A DNA stretch of 64,000 nt from Hymenobacter sp. BRD67 (GTDB lineage: Bacteria > Bacteroidota > Bacteroidia > Cytophagales > Hymenobacteraceae), in the NCBI RefSeq assembly GCF_013256425.1, contig NZ_CP053904.1, forward strand, positions 3,596,001-3,660,000, written 5' to 3'. Shown here one piece after another: positions 53,207-62,779 of the stretch. The notes under the pieces are model-generated. The model was given only the letters and a program-made list of their open reading frames with translations. It searched no databases and was not told where the DNA came from. A program made the translations under genes and the position numbers. Positions within the stretch are counted from its first letter, which is position 1, and every line of letters starts with the position of its first letter.

Positions 53207-54880
53207 TTAGGGCTTATTCGAGTCTACCACCGGCCGCGCCTCCCGGTTCGCCAAATCCCAGGCCAGGTAGAATACCAGCCGGGCCCGTGCCTCCAGCTTA
53301 TCAAACTCAATTTTGGAAATCTCGTCGCTGGCCTCGTGGTAGTCGGGATGCACGCCATTGAAGAAAAACGCCACCGGAATCCCCTTCTTAGCGAAGTTGT
53401 AGTGGTCGGAGCGGTAGTAAAACCGATTCGGGTCGTTGGGGTCGTTGAAGCGGTAGTCGAGGTCGAGGTTGCCGTGCTGCTGATTGGCCGCGATGAGTGC
53501 CGCGTGCAGCTGCGACGACAATTTATCTGACCCGATAACGTACACGTAGTCAGGCTTGCCCTGGTGCGCATCGTCGGTGCGACCAATCATATCAATATTG
53601 AGGTCGGTGATGGTGCTGGCCAGCGGGAATACCGGGTGGTCGGTATAATACTCGGAGCCGAGCAGGCCTTTCTCCTCGCCGGTATTCGCCAAAAACAGGA
53701 TGCTGCGGCGCGGGCCGTGCCCGGCGTGGGCCGCCTTGGTAAAGGTCTGCGCAATGCTGAGCATCCCCACCGTGCCCGAGCCATCGTCGTCGGCCCCGTT
53801 GTACACCTGCCCGCCAATGATGCCGAGGTGGTCGTAGTGCGCCGACACCACCAGAATCTCCTCTTTCTTATCGGTGCCCGGCAAAAAGCCCAGCACGTTT
53901 TCGGTGCTTACGGCGCTGCGCTCCTGCGGCGCGCTGATGCTGAATTTAGGCGGCTTTACCTTGCTCGCCACCGGCTGCCTGGCGGCGGCCGTAGCCGTTT
54001 CGTAGCTCCGAATGGTTGCGTCGCTGGTACCCAGCAGCTTCAGGCCCAGGGTCGGCGACACGAAGAATGACGGCGCCCTGCCCCCCGCCTGGTCGGCAGC
54101 GGCGATGGTAGGCTGCATAATACGCGGCGTGAGGCGGGCGACCAGCTTACCAAAATCGGCCTTGGGCGAAAAATCGACAAAAAAGACGCTGCGGGCACCC
54201 TTTTGCGCGGCCAGCGCGGCCTTGGCCCGAAAATCAACGGCCCACTTGGTGGGTGTGCCGTCGGCACTCAGCACCGACTTGCCTTCGGCGGTGTACGGCT
54301 CGCCCAGCATCATAATAAGGTCTTTGCCTTTCACGTCGCGGCCCGTGTAGTCGGAATACGAGCCCTGCTCGATACCATAGCCCACAAATACTGGCTGCAC
54401 GGCCGTAGCCTGTTGAAACGGCGAGCGGCCAAACGCATAAAAATCCTTCAGCCATTCGTAGGCCTTGCCGCCCACGGTGATGGTACCGCCCGTCTGCCAG
54501 GCGCTGCGCTCGAGATTGAAGGTTTGCAGGTAAGGGTTGGCGTTATTGGTCGTAACGGGGGCTACCAGGCTGTCGGCGGCAAACTGCTTGCTGATGTAAG
54601 CGGCGGCCATTTTCTGGCCCTTAGTGCCCGTTTCGCGGCCCTCGTACTCATCCGAAGCCAGCACGCTGAGGTCGCGCCGCAGGTGCTCCTGCGTAATATA
54701 GCGCTCAGCGTATGTAGTGACGTAGTCGACCGTTTGAGCTGGCACCGGCACCGGGCCATGCGGTGCAATACCCGCAGCCGGCACGTTTTTAAGCTTGATT
54801 TTAGTTTTGGCTGGGCTAGTCTGCGCCTGCACCAAAGCCGGGAGCGCCAGGGCGGCCAGCCAGATAGGAATGAATTTCAT
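53207..54880 (-). CDS. secreted M28-family zinc metallopeptidase
   Basis: A 557-residue exopeptidase-like protein with a signal peptide (residues 1-19, ALPALVQAQ). A protease-associated domain is inserted in the middle (KGKDLIMMLGEPYTAEGKSV). The M28 catalytic domain has the zinc ligands in LVVSAHYDHLGIIGGQVYNG, GADDDGSGTVGMLSIAQT, LFLANTGEEKGLLGSEYYTD, DLNIDMIGRTDDAH and FFFNGVHPDYHEASDEISK. All five zinc-binding or catalytic positions are present, so the enzyme should be active outside the cytoplasm. It precedes ispF in transcription order by 15 bases, and the two probably share a transcript starting upstream of ispF. Confidence 0.92.
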   Translation of the reverse strand: MKFIPIWLAALALPALVQAQTSPAKTKIKLKNVPAAGIAPHGPVPVPAQTVDYVTTYAERYITQEHLRRDLSVLASDEYEGRETGTKGQKMAAAYISKQFAADSLVAPVTTNNANPYLQTFNLERSAWQTGGTITVGGKAYEWLKDFYAFGRSPFQQATAVQPVFVGYGIEQGSYSDYTGRDVKGKDLIMMLGEPYTAEGKSVLSADGTPTKWAVDFRAKAALAAQKGARSVFFVDFSPKADFGKLVARLTPRIMQPTIAAADQAGGRAPSFFVSPTLGLKLLGTSDATIRSYETATAAARQPVASKVKPPKFSISAPQERSAVSTENVLGFLPGTDKKEEILVVSAHYDHLGIIGGQVYNGADDDGSGTVGMLSIAQTFTKAAHAGHGPRRSILFLANTGEEKGLLGSEYYTDHPVFPLASTITDLNIDMIGRTDDAHQGKPDYVYVIGSDKLSSQLHAALIAANQQHGNLDLDYRFNDPNDPNRFYYRSDHYNFAKKGIPVAFFFNGVHPDYHEASDEISKIEFDKLEARARLVFYLAWDLANREARPVVDSNKP

Positions 54881-54895
54881 GAGAAACTGTTGGTA

Positions 54896-55375
54896 TTATG
54901 CTTTATAAATCAAAACGGTAGCGTACGCGGCCACGCCTTCCTGCCGCCCCACGAAGCCGAGCTTCTCGGTCGTGGTGGCCTTAATGGAAATCAGGTCTTC
55001 CTCAACGGTCATTACCTGAGCCAGCGCCTGACGCATGGCCGGGATGTGTGGGTTCACCTTCGGCTGCTCCAAACATATAGTAGAGTCTATATTACTCAGC
55101 TCATAGCCTTTTTCGCGTAGCAGACGCAAGGTGTGGGCCAGTAGCTTCTTGCTGTCGATGCCCTTGTACTGCGGGTCGGTATCGGGGAAATGAAAGCCGA
55201 TGTCGCGCAGGTTGGCCGCGCCCAGCAGCGCATCGCAGATAACGTGGATGAGCACGTCGGCATCGGAGTGGCCGAGCGCGCCGTGGGTGTGCGGTACCAG
55301 GATGCCGCCCAGCCAGAACGGCAGGCCCGGCTGCAATTGGTGAACGTCGTAGCCGAAGCCAACGCGGATTTTCAT
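54896..55375 (-). CDS. ispF: 2-C-methyl-D-erythritol 2,4-cyclodiphosphate synthase
   Basis: A 159-residue MEP-pathway enzyme for isoprenoid precursors. The metal-binding GFGYDVHQL gives D and H near residues 9 and 11, and ALGHSDADVLIHVICDALLG is the family signature. DIGFHFPDTDPQYKGIDSKK and TVEEDLISIKATTTEKLGFV follow with the conserved Thr-Glu-Lys. The length is usual. It is likely the first gene of a two-gene unit with the M28 peptidase. A -7 element lies 27 bases upstream, on the minus strand. Confidence 0.95.
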   Translation of the reverse strand: MKIRVGFGYDVHQLQPGLPFWLGGILVPHTHGALGHSDADVLIHVICDALLGAANLRDIGFHFPDTDPQYKGIDSKKLLAHTLRLLREKGYELSNIDSTICLEQPKVNPHIPAMRQALAQVMTVEEDLISIKATTTEKLGFVGRQEGVAAYATVLIYKA

Positions 55376-55401
55376 AAGTACGAAGTGAGCGGGATGGAGC
55401 G

Positions 55402-55409
55402 CAAAGGTA
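55402..55409 (-). promoter_or_regulatory. -7 promoter element of ispF
   Basis: On the minus strand it reads TACCTTTG, an exact TAnnTTTG match, 27 bases before the ispF ATG. Confidence 0.55.
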
Positions 55410-55470
55410 TTTACCTGCGGGGATGCCGTGGGGGGCCGCTCAGCGGCGTTTAACTTTTACTAAAAAAGAG

Positions 55471-55501
55471 TTGGCAATTTTAACTAATATTATTAGCTTT
55501 G
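55471..55501 (+). promoter_or_regulatory. upstream promoter of the efflux operon
   Basis: TTG (55471-55473) and TAGCTTTG (55494-55501) are 20 bases apart, an almost ideal Bacteroidota -33/-7 pair. The transcript would start near 55508 and carry a leader of about 180 bases before tetR. Confidence 0.6.
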
Positions 55502-55642
55502 CGCCGACAATAAAATTAGTCATTACTGGTCGGGCTTATTCTCAAAGTCCCGAAAATACTGGACCTGCTTAAAGTAAAAGCGGAGTTAATCCGTCAGGTT
55601 AAAAAACTACTCTGGTCGGCTGACGCGAGCGAAAAATAACAT

Positions 55643-55682
55643 GGAAACTTTGGGGACATCAAAAGTTTCCGTTGTATCTTTG
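55643..55682 (+). promoter_or_regulatory. TetR operator overlapping a proximal promoter
   Basis: GGAAACTTT (55643-55651) and AAAGTTTCC (55662-55670) form a perfect inverted repeat with a 10-base spacer, as expected for a TetR dimer site. It lies over the -33 TTG (55650-55652) and stops 4 bases before the -7 TATCTTTG (55675-55682). Binding would block the promoter, giving autorepression. The -7 element ends 8 bases before the tetR ATG, so the transcript would be leaderless or nearly so. Confidence 0.68.
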
Positions 55683-55689
55683 CAGCGTC

Positions 55690-56307
55690 ATGATAGAAAC
55701 CAAGGACCGGATTCTGCACCAAGCGGCGGCGCTTTTTATGCGCAACGGCATCAAGAGTGTGAGCATGGACGATATCGCGGCCGAATTGGCGATGTCGAAA
55801 AAGACGCTTTATAAGACCTTCACCAACAAAGACGAAATCGTGCTGGCCGTGATGAGCACGCACCTGGCTAAGGTGCAGGGCGAGTGCGCCAGCATAGCAG
55901 CCCCGGCAGCCAACGCCGTGGAAGAAATGCTGAACCTCTCGCACTGGGCCGACCAGCAGTTCAGCAACATTCACCCCAGCATTTTCTACGACCTGCGCAA
56001 GTATCATCCCGATGCGTGGGTACTATTTGTAGCCCACAAAAACACTTTCATCCTCAACCAAATAACCCAGAACCTGCGCCGGGGTATGGCCGAAGGCCTC
56101 TACCGCCCCGACCTCGACGTGGAGGTGCTGGCCCGCCTCAACCTGGCCCAGATTGAGCTGGCCTTCGACCCGGTGCTGTACCCGCCCGCCCAGTTTGGGC
56201 CCGACCGCGTGAACCGGGTATTCGACGAGCATTTTCTTCTGGGGGTGGCTACGCTCAAGGGTCACAAGCTTATTAATGAGTATCGCCGTATCACCGAGGA
56301 AGAATAG
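55690..56307 (+). CDS. TetR/AcrR-family transcriptional repressor of the efflux operon
   Basis: A 205-residue repressor from the ATG at 55690 (MIETKDRILHQAAALF). An ATG at 55672 lies before the -7 element and is not used. The TetR_N helix-turn-helix is GIKSVSMDDIAAELAMSKKT and LYKTFTNKDEIVLAVM. The C-terminal part is a helical ligand-binding region (HPSIFYDLRKYHPDAWVLFV) ending ITEEE. It starts a four-gene unit with tolC-, hlyD- and acrB-like genes, each within 50 bases of the next, so it very likely controls the pump. The ligand is unknown. A matching operator is visible upstream. Confidence 0.92.
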   Translation: MIETKDRILHQAAALFMRNGIKSVSMDDIAAELAMSKKTLYKTFTNKDEIVLAVMSTHLAKVQGECASIAAPAANAVEEMLNLSHWADQQFSNIHPSIFYDLRKYHPDAWVLFVAHKNTFILNQITQNLRRGMAEGLYRPDLDVEVLARLNLAQIELAFDPVLYPPAQFGPDRVNRVFDEHFLLGVATLKGHKLINEYRRITEEE

Positions 56308-56355
56308 CCCGGCTCTTTACCTGCTCTTTACCAGACTGTTCGTCTTTCACCTGTT

Positions 56356-58023
56356 ATGAATAAATCCTTATTAGGCGCGTTGCTGGCCACCTCGGCGCTG
56401 GCCTTTGGGCCGGCAGCTCCGGCCCTGGCCCAGGCGCCGGCCGCGCTTCCGAGCCAGCCCTCTTCCGGCCCAATGGCCCTGAGCCTCTCGCAGGCGGTGC
56501 ACTTTGCCGTGCAAAACAAATCGAGCCTGCAGGCCACGCGCCTGGCCGAGCAGACCGCGGCCGCCCGCGTGGGCGAAATAAAAGCCCAGGGCCTGCCGCA
56601 GCTGAACGTGGGGGCCAACGTGGCCGACAACTTCAAGCTGCAAAAGTCGCTGGTTGACTTTGGCGCGCTGGCCGGCCCGGTGCTAAAAGGCACAACCCTT
56701 ACGCAAGCCGATATTAACAAGGCCCAGGGCGGAAACCCGATAACGCTGGCGCCAACTTACGGCGACCCGGTATCGGTACCGCCTCAGCCGTTTGCCTTTG
56801 GCCTGCAATACGCGGGCAATACATCGGCCTCATTCTCGCAGCAGATTTTTGACGGCTCCTATCTTATTGGCCTGAAGGCAGCTAAGGTCTACACCGACCT
56901 CGCCAAAAAGCAGACCCAGCAGGCCGAGATTGACGTAGTAGAGCAGGTAAGCAAAGCCTACTATAGCACGCTGGTAGCGCGCTCGCGCCTGGCCCTGCTG
57001 GCCCGCAACGTGCAGCGCCTCGACACGGTGCTTTACCAAACCAACCAGACGTTTAAGGCGGGCTTTGCCGAAAAGCTCGACGTAGACCGCCTGCGCGTGC
57101 AGCGCAACAACCTGGTGGTAGAGCAGCAGAAAGCGCAGCGCCTCACCGAGTTGAGCGTGGCGCTCCTCAAATTTCAGATGGGCCTGCCCCAAAGCCAGCC
57201 CGTGCAGCTGACCGACTCGCTCGGCGCGGCGGTCGTTGATGCCGGAACGCTGCGTCGCAACCTGGGAGCGGCCAGCTTCGGCACTGGTGGCGGGGCTACT
57301 GGCCTGAGTAGTCTGCCGGCGGCCCCGACCAGCGCAGGCCAGGGCACTACGGGTCCGCCCACGCCGGGTATCAACAACGGCCAGCCCAGCCAGGCAAACG
57401 CGGTTTTCAACTACAACAACCGCATTGAGTTCTCGACCCTGCAAACGCAGCAGGCCCTGGCAGGGCTCGACCTGCGCAACCGGCAGGCCGGTGCTTATCC
57501 GCGCCTTGCCTTTACGGCTGCTTACGGCTTTTCGGGCTCAGCCAAGACGGCAAGCGACTTATTCGCTTTCCGGGGGCCTACCTCGACCAACAGCGCCGGT
57601 CAGCTCAACCAGAACTGGTTTGGCTTCGGCAACGTGGGGCTGGCCCTGAACATTCCGGTGTTTGATGGCTTCCGCCGCCGCTACCAGGTGCAGCAGGCGC
57701 GCATTGCGCAGCAAACCCTTGAGAAAGGGTTTGAAACCCTGCGCCAGAGCATCGATTTGCAGGATGCGCAGAGCCGCGCTACCCTCGTCAACGCCCTCGA
57801 CGTGCTAGATAATCAAAAGGCCAACCTCGACCTGGCCGCCGATGTGGCGCGCGTCACGCGCATCAAGTTCAATGCCGGCGTGGGCTCTAACCTCGAAGTC
57901 ATTACGGCCGAAACCTCGCTGCGCGAAGCCCAAACCAACTACTACTCGGCCATTTATGATGTGCTGGTAGCGAAGGTAGACCGCGACAAGGCCACCGGCG
58001 AGCTCTACACCCAGGCCAAGTAA
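56356..58023 (+). CDS. TolC-family outer membrane efflux protein
   Basis: A 555-residue outer membrane factor with signal peptide (AFGPAAPALAQ, cut near residue 26). The two OEP repeats are readable: LSLSQAVHFAVQNKSSLQAT near residue 40 and ALAGLDLRNRQAGAYPRLAF near residue 370. Long helical segments include QQAEIDVVEQVSKAYYSTLV and QDAQSRATLVNALDVLDNQK. It carries an insert rich in Gly, Pro, Ala and Gln between the two repeats (residues about 310-355). TolC trimers form the outer membrane exit channel of tripartite pumps; partners are the next two genes. It is translated shortly after tetR. Confidence 0.92.
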   Translation: MNKSLLGALLATSALAFGPAAPALAQAPAALPSQPSSGPMALSLSQAVHFAVQNKSSLQATRLAEQTAAARVGEIKAQGLPQLNVGANVADNFKLQKSLVDFGALAGPVLKGTTLTQADINKAQGGNPITLAPTYGDPVSVPPQPFAFGLQYAGNTSASFSQQIFDGSYLIGLKAAKVYTDLAKKQTQQAEIDVVEQVSKAYYSTLVARSRLALLARNVQRLDTVLYQTNQTFKAGFAEKLDVDRLRVQRNNLVVEQQKAQRLTELSVALLKFQMGLPQSQPVQLTDSLGAAVVDAGTLRRNLGAASFGTGGGATGLSSLPAAPTSAGQGTTGPPTPGINNGQPSQANAVFNYNNRIEFSTLQTQQALAGLDLRNRQAGAYPRLAFTAAYGFSGSAKTASDLFAFRGPTSTNSAGQLNQNWFGFGNVGLALNIPVFDGFRRRYQVQQARIAQQTLEKGFETLRQSIDLQDAQSRATLVNALDVLDNQKANLDLAADVARVTRIKFNAGVGSNLEVITAETSLREAQTNYYSAIYDVLVAKVDRDKATGELYTQAK

Positions 58024-58031
58024 ACTCTTAA

Positions 58032-58050
58032 AAGAACGTCATGCTCGGCA
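58032..58050. repeat. partial REP-like repeat
   Basis: AGAACGTCATGC is followed by TCGGCAT, a half copy of the hairpins at 45578 and 49241. The inverted half is lost or never existed. It lies in the 47-base space between the tolC-like gene and the adaptor gene, where a full terminator would cut the operon. Confidence 0.6.
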
Positions 58051-58070
58051 TGGCCGTCAGCTCCTACTTT

Positions 58071-59198
58071 ATGCGCCCCACTTCCTTTCTTCTTTCTGCC
58101 ACTGTTGCTGTTGCCCTTACCGCTTGCGGCGGCACCAAAGACCCCAATGCCGAGCTACTTAAGCTCAAGGCCGACCAGGCCGCTACCCAGGCTAAAATAG
58201 CCGACCTTGAAGCCAAAACCGGTGCGGGCAAGACCGACCCGGCCAGTACTGCCGTGCCGGTATCGGTGCTGAAAGTAGCTCCCGAAAACTTTGCTGGCTA
58301 CCTCGAAGTGCAGGGCCGGGTCGATTTTGACCAGAACTCAACCGTAAGCTCACGGGCAGCCGGCACGCTTACCAGCGTGCGGGTGCAGCGCGGCGACCAG
58401 GTGCACAAGGGACAAGTGCTGGCTACCGTCGATGCCTCGGTGCTCGACGCCAGTATTGCCGAGCTGCGCACCCGCATGGACCTGGCGCGCATTGTGTACG
58501 AAAAGCAGGCCGGCCTCTGGAAGCAGCAGATTGGCACTGAAATGCAATACCTGCAAGCCAAAAATACCTATGAGGGTTTGCAGCGCAACCTCTCCACCCT
58601 CAACCAGCAGCGAGCCATGTACAACGTGGTGGCCCCGTACAGCGGCGTGGTTGATAACGTATTGCCCAAGCTCGGCGAAACGGTAGCGCCCGGCTCGCCG
58701 GTAGTGCAGCTCAACAGCGGGCAGGGAGGTAAAGTGCTCGCCGACGTGTCGGAAGCCTACGCTGGCAGCATCAAGGCGGGCGATAAGGCGCTCGTGGCCA
58801 TGCCCGACCTCGGAAACGAAGAAATTCCGAGCACCGTGCGCACCGTAAGCCGCACTATTTCGGCCACCAGCCGCACCTTCACCGTGGAGCTGCGCCTGCC
58901 GGCCGATAAGGCTAGCCGCCTGCGGCCCAACATGGTGGCTACCGTGCGCATTCAGAACTATGGCCACGCCAACGCCACCGTACTGCCCGTTGACCTGGTG
59001 CAGCACGACGAAGAGAACGCCTACGTACTCGTGGTGGCGCGCGAAAAAGGCAAGGCCGTAGCGCAGAAGCGCGTCATCAAAACCGGCCAGACTTACAACG
59101 GCAAGCAGGAGATACTCAGCGGCCTGCACACGGGCGATGAGGTGATTTCGGCAGGTTATCAGAACCTGAACGACGGCCAGACGGTGAAAATCAGCTAA
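58071..59198 (+). CDS. RND efflux periplasmic adaptor subunit (MFP/HlyD family) lipoprotein
   Basis: A 375-residue lipoprotein from the ATG at 58071 (MRPTSFLLSATVAVALTACG, Cys near residue 19); a longer frame to 58041 is not used. It has a short coiled-coil (LLKLKADQAATQAKIADLEA), the biotinyl-lipoyl half motifs VSSRAAGTLTSVRVQRGDQV and VVAPYSGVVDNVLPKLGETV, a helical hairpin (TRMDLARIVYEKQAGLWKQQ), and a beta-barrel plus C-terminal membrane-proximal domain (QEILSGLHTGDEVISAGYQN). It links the RND pump to the TolC-like channel. It is encoded between those two genes, in the usual order for Bacteroidota efflux operons. Confidence 0.92.
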   Translation: MRPTSFLLSATVAVALTACGGTKDPNAELLKLKADQAATQAKIADLEAKTGAGKTDPASTAVPVSVLKVAPENFAGYLEVQGRVDFDQNSTVSSRAAGTLTSVRVQRGDQVHKGQVLATVDASVLDASIAELRTRMDLARIVYEKQAGLWKQQIGTEMQYLQAKNTYEGLQRNLSTLNQQRAMYNVVAPYSGVVDNVLPKLGETVAPGSPVVQLNSGQGGKVLADVSEAYAGSIKAGDKALVAMPDLGNEEIPSTVRTVSRTISATSRTFTVELRLPADKASRLRPNMVATVRIQNYGHANATVLPVDLVQHDEENAYVLVVAREKGKAVAQKRVIKTGQTYNGKQEILSGLHTGDEVISAGYQNLNDGQTVKIS

Positions 59199-59228
59199 AT
59201 CTACTCTTTCAAGTAACAACTAGCTAGT

Positions 59229-62200
59229 ATGCAAGACATTGAAAAAGAGTTTGGGCCCACAAGCTGGTCGATAAATAACAAGACCAGCATATATATTATC
59301 ACACTGTTGCTTTCGATAGCGGGTATCTTTGCCTACGTCAAGCTGGGTAAGGAGAAGTTTCCGGATATCGTTATCCCGCGCATTATTGTGGCCACGGTGT
59401 ACCCCGGTACGTCGCCCACCGACATCGAGAACCTGGTGACGCGCCAGCTTGAGAAAGAAATCAAGAGCGTGAACGGGGTGAAGAAAATCAACTCCACCTC
59501 CAACCAGGACTATTGTATTGTCGATGTGGAGTTTAACTCCGGCGTTGACGTGCAGGCGGCCAAGCAGCTCATCAAGGATGCCGTGGACAAGGCCAGCACC
59601 GAGCTGCCCAACGACCTGCCCAGCGCCCCGCTGGTGAAGGAAGTCAACATTTCGGAGCAGCCGATTATGTACGTCAACCTGAGCGGCAACCTGCCCGCTG
59701 CCCAGCTCAAAAAGCTCGCCGACGACTTTCAGGATAAGATTGAGGCGCTGCCCGAAATCACCCGCGTCGATATAGTAGGCGCCCTGGAACAACAGGTGAA
59801 CGTAGATGTGGACCTCTATAAGCTGCAAGCGTCGCAGCTCAGCTTTACTGATATTGAGAATGCCATTGCCCGCGAGAATATTACCGTTTCGGGGGCTCTA
59901 TCGACGTGGGCTCGCAGAAGCGCGCCGTGCGCGTGGCCGGCCAGTATGTGAATGCCGCCGATATTGCTGATATTCAGATTAAGAACCTGCGCGGCTCACC
60001 GGTGCGGCTTGGCGACATTGCTACCGTGCAGGACGGCTTTAAAGACCGCGAGAGCTTTGCCCGCCTCGACGGCCAGCCTGCCATTGCCCTGAACGTGGTG
60101 AAGCGCCAGGGTGCAAACCTGCTCGACGCCTCCGACAAGATTCACCAGCTGGTGAAAGAATCGGAAGCCAGCATGCCGAAAGGCCTGAAAATCACGATTA
60201 CCGGTGATACGTCTAACGACACGCGCAATACCCTTAATGACCTGATTAACACCATTATCATCGGTTTTTTGCTGGTAACCCTGATTCTGATGTTTTTCAT
60301 GGGCACTACCAATGCCTTGTTTGTGGGCTTGTCTGTGCCGCTGTCGATGTTCCTGGCGTTTATTATGCTGCCCATGTTCGGCTTTTCGCTGAACATGATT
60401 GTCCTCTTCGCCTTTTTGCTGGCGCTGGGCATCGTGGTCGACGACGCCATCGTGGTGATTGAAAATACCCACCGCCTGCTGCACGAGCATCCCAACCTAA
60501 GCACCCCGCAGGCCGCCAAGTATGCGGCCGGCGAGGTATTCGTACCCGTACTGGCCGGCACGCTCACCACCGTGGCCCCGTTTGTGCCGCTGATGTTCTG
60601 GCCCGGTATTGTAGGCTCGTTTATGTTCTTTTTGCCCGTCACGCTTATTCTCACGCTGGGCGCCTCACTCATAGTAGCCTTCATCATGAACCCGGTGTTT
60701 GCCGTGAGCTTTATGGAGCGCGAGGAGCACCTTGACCGGGTACAGAAGCCGCAGCTTACGCGCGGGTTTCTGCTGGGAATGGGCGGCTTGCTGCTGGTGG
60801 CCATTGGCGGCTACCTGTCGGGCTCGAAGTTTTTGGGCAACCTGATGATGAGCATTATCGTGCTTTGCTTCCTCGATAAGTACGTATTTGTGTACATGAT
60901 AGCCGGCTTCCAGCGCAGCGTGCTGCCGCGCTTCCAGAACGGCTATGCCCGCCTCGTAGAGCTGGCCGTGGGTGGCAAGGTGTGGCGGCAGGTTGCCATT
61001 GTGGGCGGCCTGGTAGTGCTGGGCGTATTCAGCATTATGGCCGTGGGTGCGCGCAAGCCCAAGGTAGACTTTTTCCCCAAAGGCGACCCCAAGTTTATCT
61101 ATACCTACTTGCGGATGCCCGTGGGCACCCGCGTAGAAGTGACGGACTCCATCACCCATATCATCGAAAACCGGATGTATAAGGTGATTGGCCGCCACAA
61201 CCCCGACGTGGAATCGGTGATTACCAACGTGGCCATTGGCGCGGGCGACCCCAGCGAAGCTACGGCAGCCGGCACCTCGCAGTCGCACCTGGGCAAGGTG
61301 GGCATCGCGTTTAAGGAATTGAGCGAGCGCAAGGGCAAAGCCACCCACATCTACATGGATGATATTCGCGAAGCTGTAAAAGGCATTCCGGGTGCCGAAG
61401 TTTCAGTTGACCAGGAAGCCAGTGGGCCGCCCCAGGGCAAGCCAGTTGCCATTGAGGTAGCCGGCGACGACTATCCCAAGCTGGCCGCGCTCTCGAAGAA
61501 AGTAGAGCGCTATGTGGACTCGCTCAAAATCGGTGGTATCGAAGACCTGCGCTCCGACCTCGAAGACCGCAACCCCGAAATCGGCGTTACCATCAACCGT
61601 ACCCGTGCCAACCGTGAGGGTATCAGCACCGGCCAGATTGGCTCGGAGGTGCGCACCGCCATCTACGGCTTCGAGGCCAGCAAATTCAAGACGCCGGACG
61701 ATGAGTATCCCATTCAGGTGCGCTACGCCAAGCCGTACCGCGACAACGTGAATGCCATTGTGAATGCCCCGCTCACGTTTCGTGATGCTACCGGCGCGGT
61801 GCGCCAAGTGCCTATCTCGGCCATCGCCGATGTGCACTACGGCACCACCTACGGCGGCATTAAGCGCAAAGACACCCACCGCCTTATCACCATCAGCTCC
61901 AACGTGCTCAACGGCTTCACCGGACCCGATGTGGTAGCCAATGTGCAGCGCGCCCTCAAAAGCTTCCCTGTGCCGCCCGGCTACACCGTGCGCATGGGTG
62001 GGGCGCAGGAAGACCAGAAGGAAACGAGTGACTTCCTTGGTGTAGCGGCCATCGGGGCGATTGCCCTCATCTTCCTGGTGCTCGTTACGCAGTTCAACTC
62101 CGTGAGCAAGCCGCTCATCATCCTCACCGAAATCATCTTCTCGATTATCGGCGTGATGCTTGGCCTGGCTATCTCGGGCATGAATATCTCTATTGTAATG

Positions 62201-62668
62201 ACGGGCGTAGGCGTTATCGCGCTGGCTGGTATCGTGGTGAAAAACGGCATCCTGCTCGTCGAGTTTACCGATATGCTCCGCGCCCAGGGCATGAACCTGC
62301 ACGACGCGCTCGTTACGGCCGGCCGCACGCGCCTCAACCCGGTTATCCTGACGGCTACGGCGGCTACGCTGGGTCTTATCCCGCTGGCCGTAGGGCTGAA
62401 TATAGACTTTTATGAATTATTTAACTCGGGCAATCCGCACTTCTTCCTGGGCGGCGAATCAGTCGTGTTTTGGGGCCCACTGGCCTGGACGATAATTTTC
62501 GGGTTGACGTTTGCAACCCTTATCACGCTGTTGGTAGTCCCGGTCATGTATCTTCTTAATGAGAAGCTGCGGGCCAAAATCACCGGCCGCGACGTGAACA
62601 ACCAGCCGCCCGCTGCCGTCCTGAGCCCCGAGGAAGTAGAAGCGGCTACGCCCCCGGTACTGGCCTAA
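59229..62668 (+). CDS. RND-family efflux transporter permease (AcrB-like), apparent frameshift
   Basis: Reads as one 1146-residue inner membrane pump if one base is added at the G5 run 59891-59895: the first frame ends ARENITVSG and the second resumes SIDVGSQKRAVRVAGQYVNA. The N-terminal helix SIYIITLLLSIAGIFAYVKL is followed by the porter domain. The first transmembrane block has LGIVVDDAIVVIENTHRLLH, with the Asp pair of the proton relay. The second has VMTGVGVIALAGIVVKNGIL and RLNPVILTATAATLGLIPLA. FYELFNSGNPHFFLGGESVV is a longer loop than in AcrB. The pump exports drugs or other small molecules; the substrate is not known. Confidence 0.9.
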
Positions 62669-62680
62669 AGTTTGCGGTAG

Positions 62681-62731
62681 CTCGTCGGTTTCTGCTGGCT
62701 ACTCATCGAGTGGCTAGCAGAAACCGACGAG
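62681..62731. terminator. hairpin terminator of the efflux operon
   Basis: CTCGTCGGTTTCTGCT (62681-62696) and AGCAGAAACCGACGAG (62716-62731) are exact inverted copies; the interior can pair again as ACTC with GAGT. It begins 13 bases after the pump gene stop. No T-run follows, so it may be a processing hairpin. Confidence 0.78.
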
Positions 62732-62779
62732 AGGCTGCGTTACTTCCTGCCTATCTCAACCTTGTTTTTGTAAAAAGTT

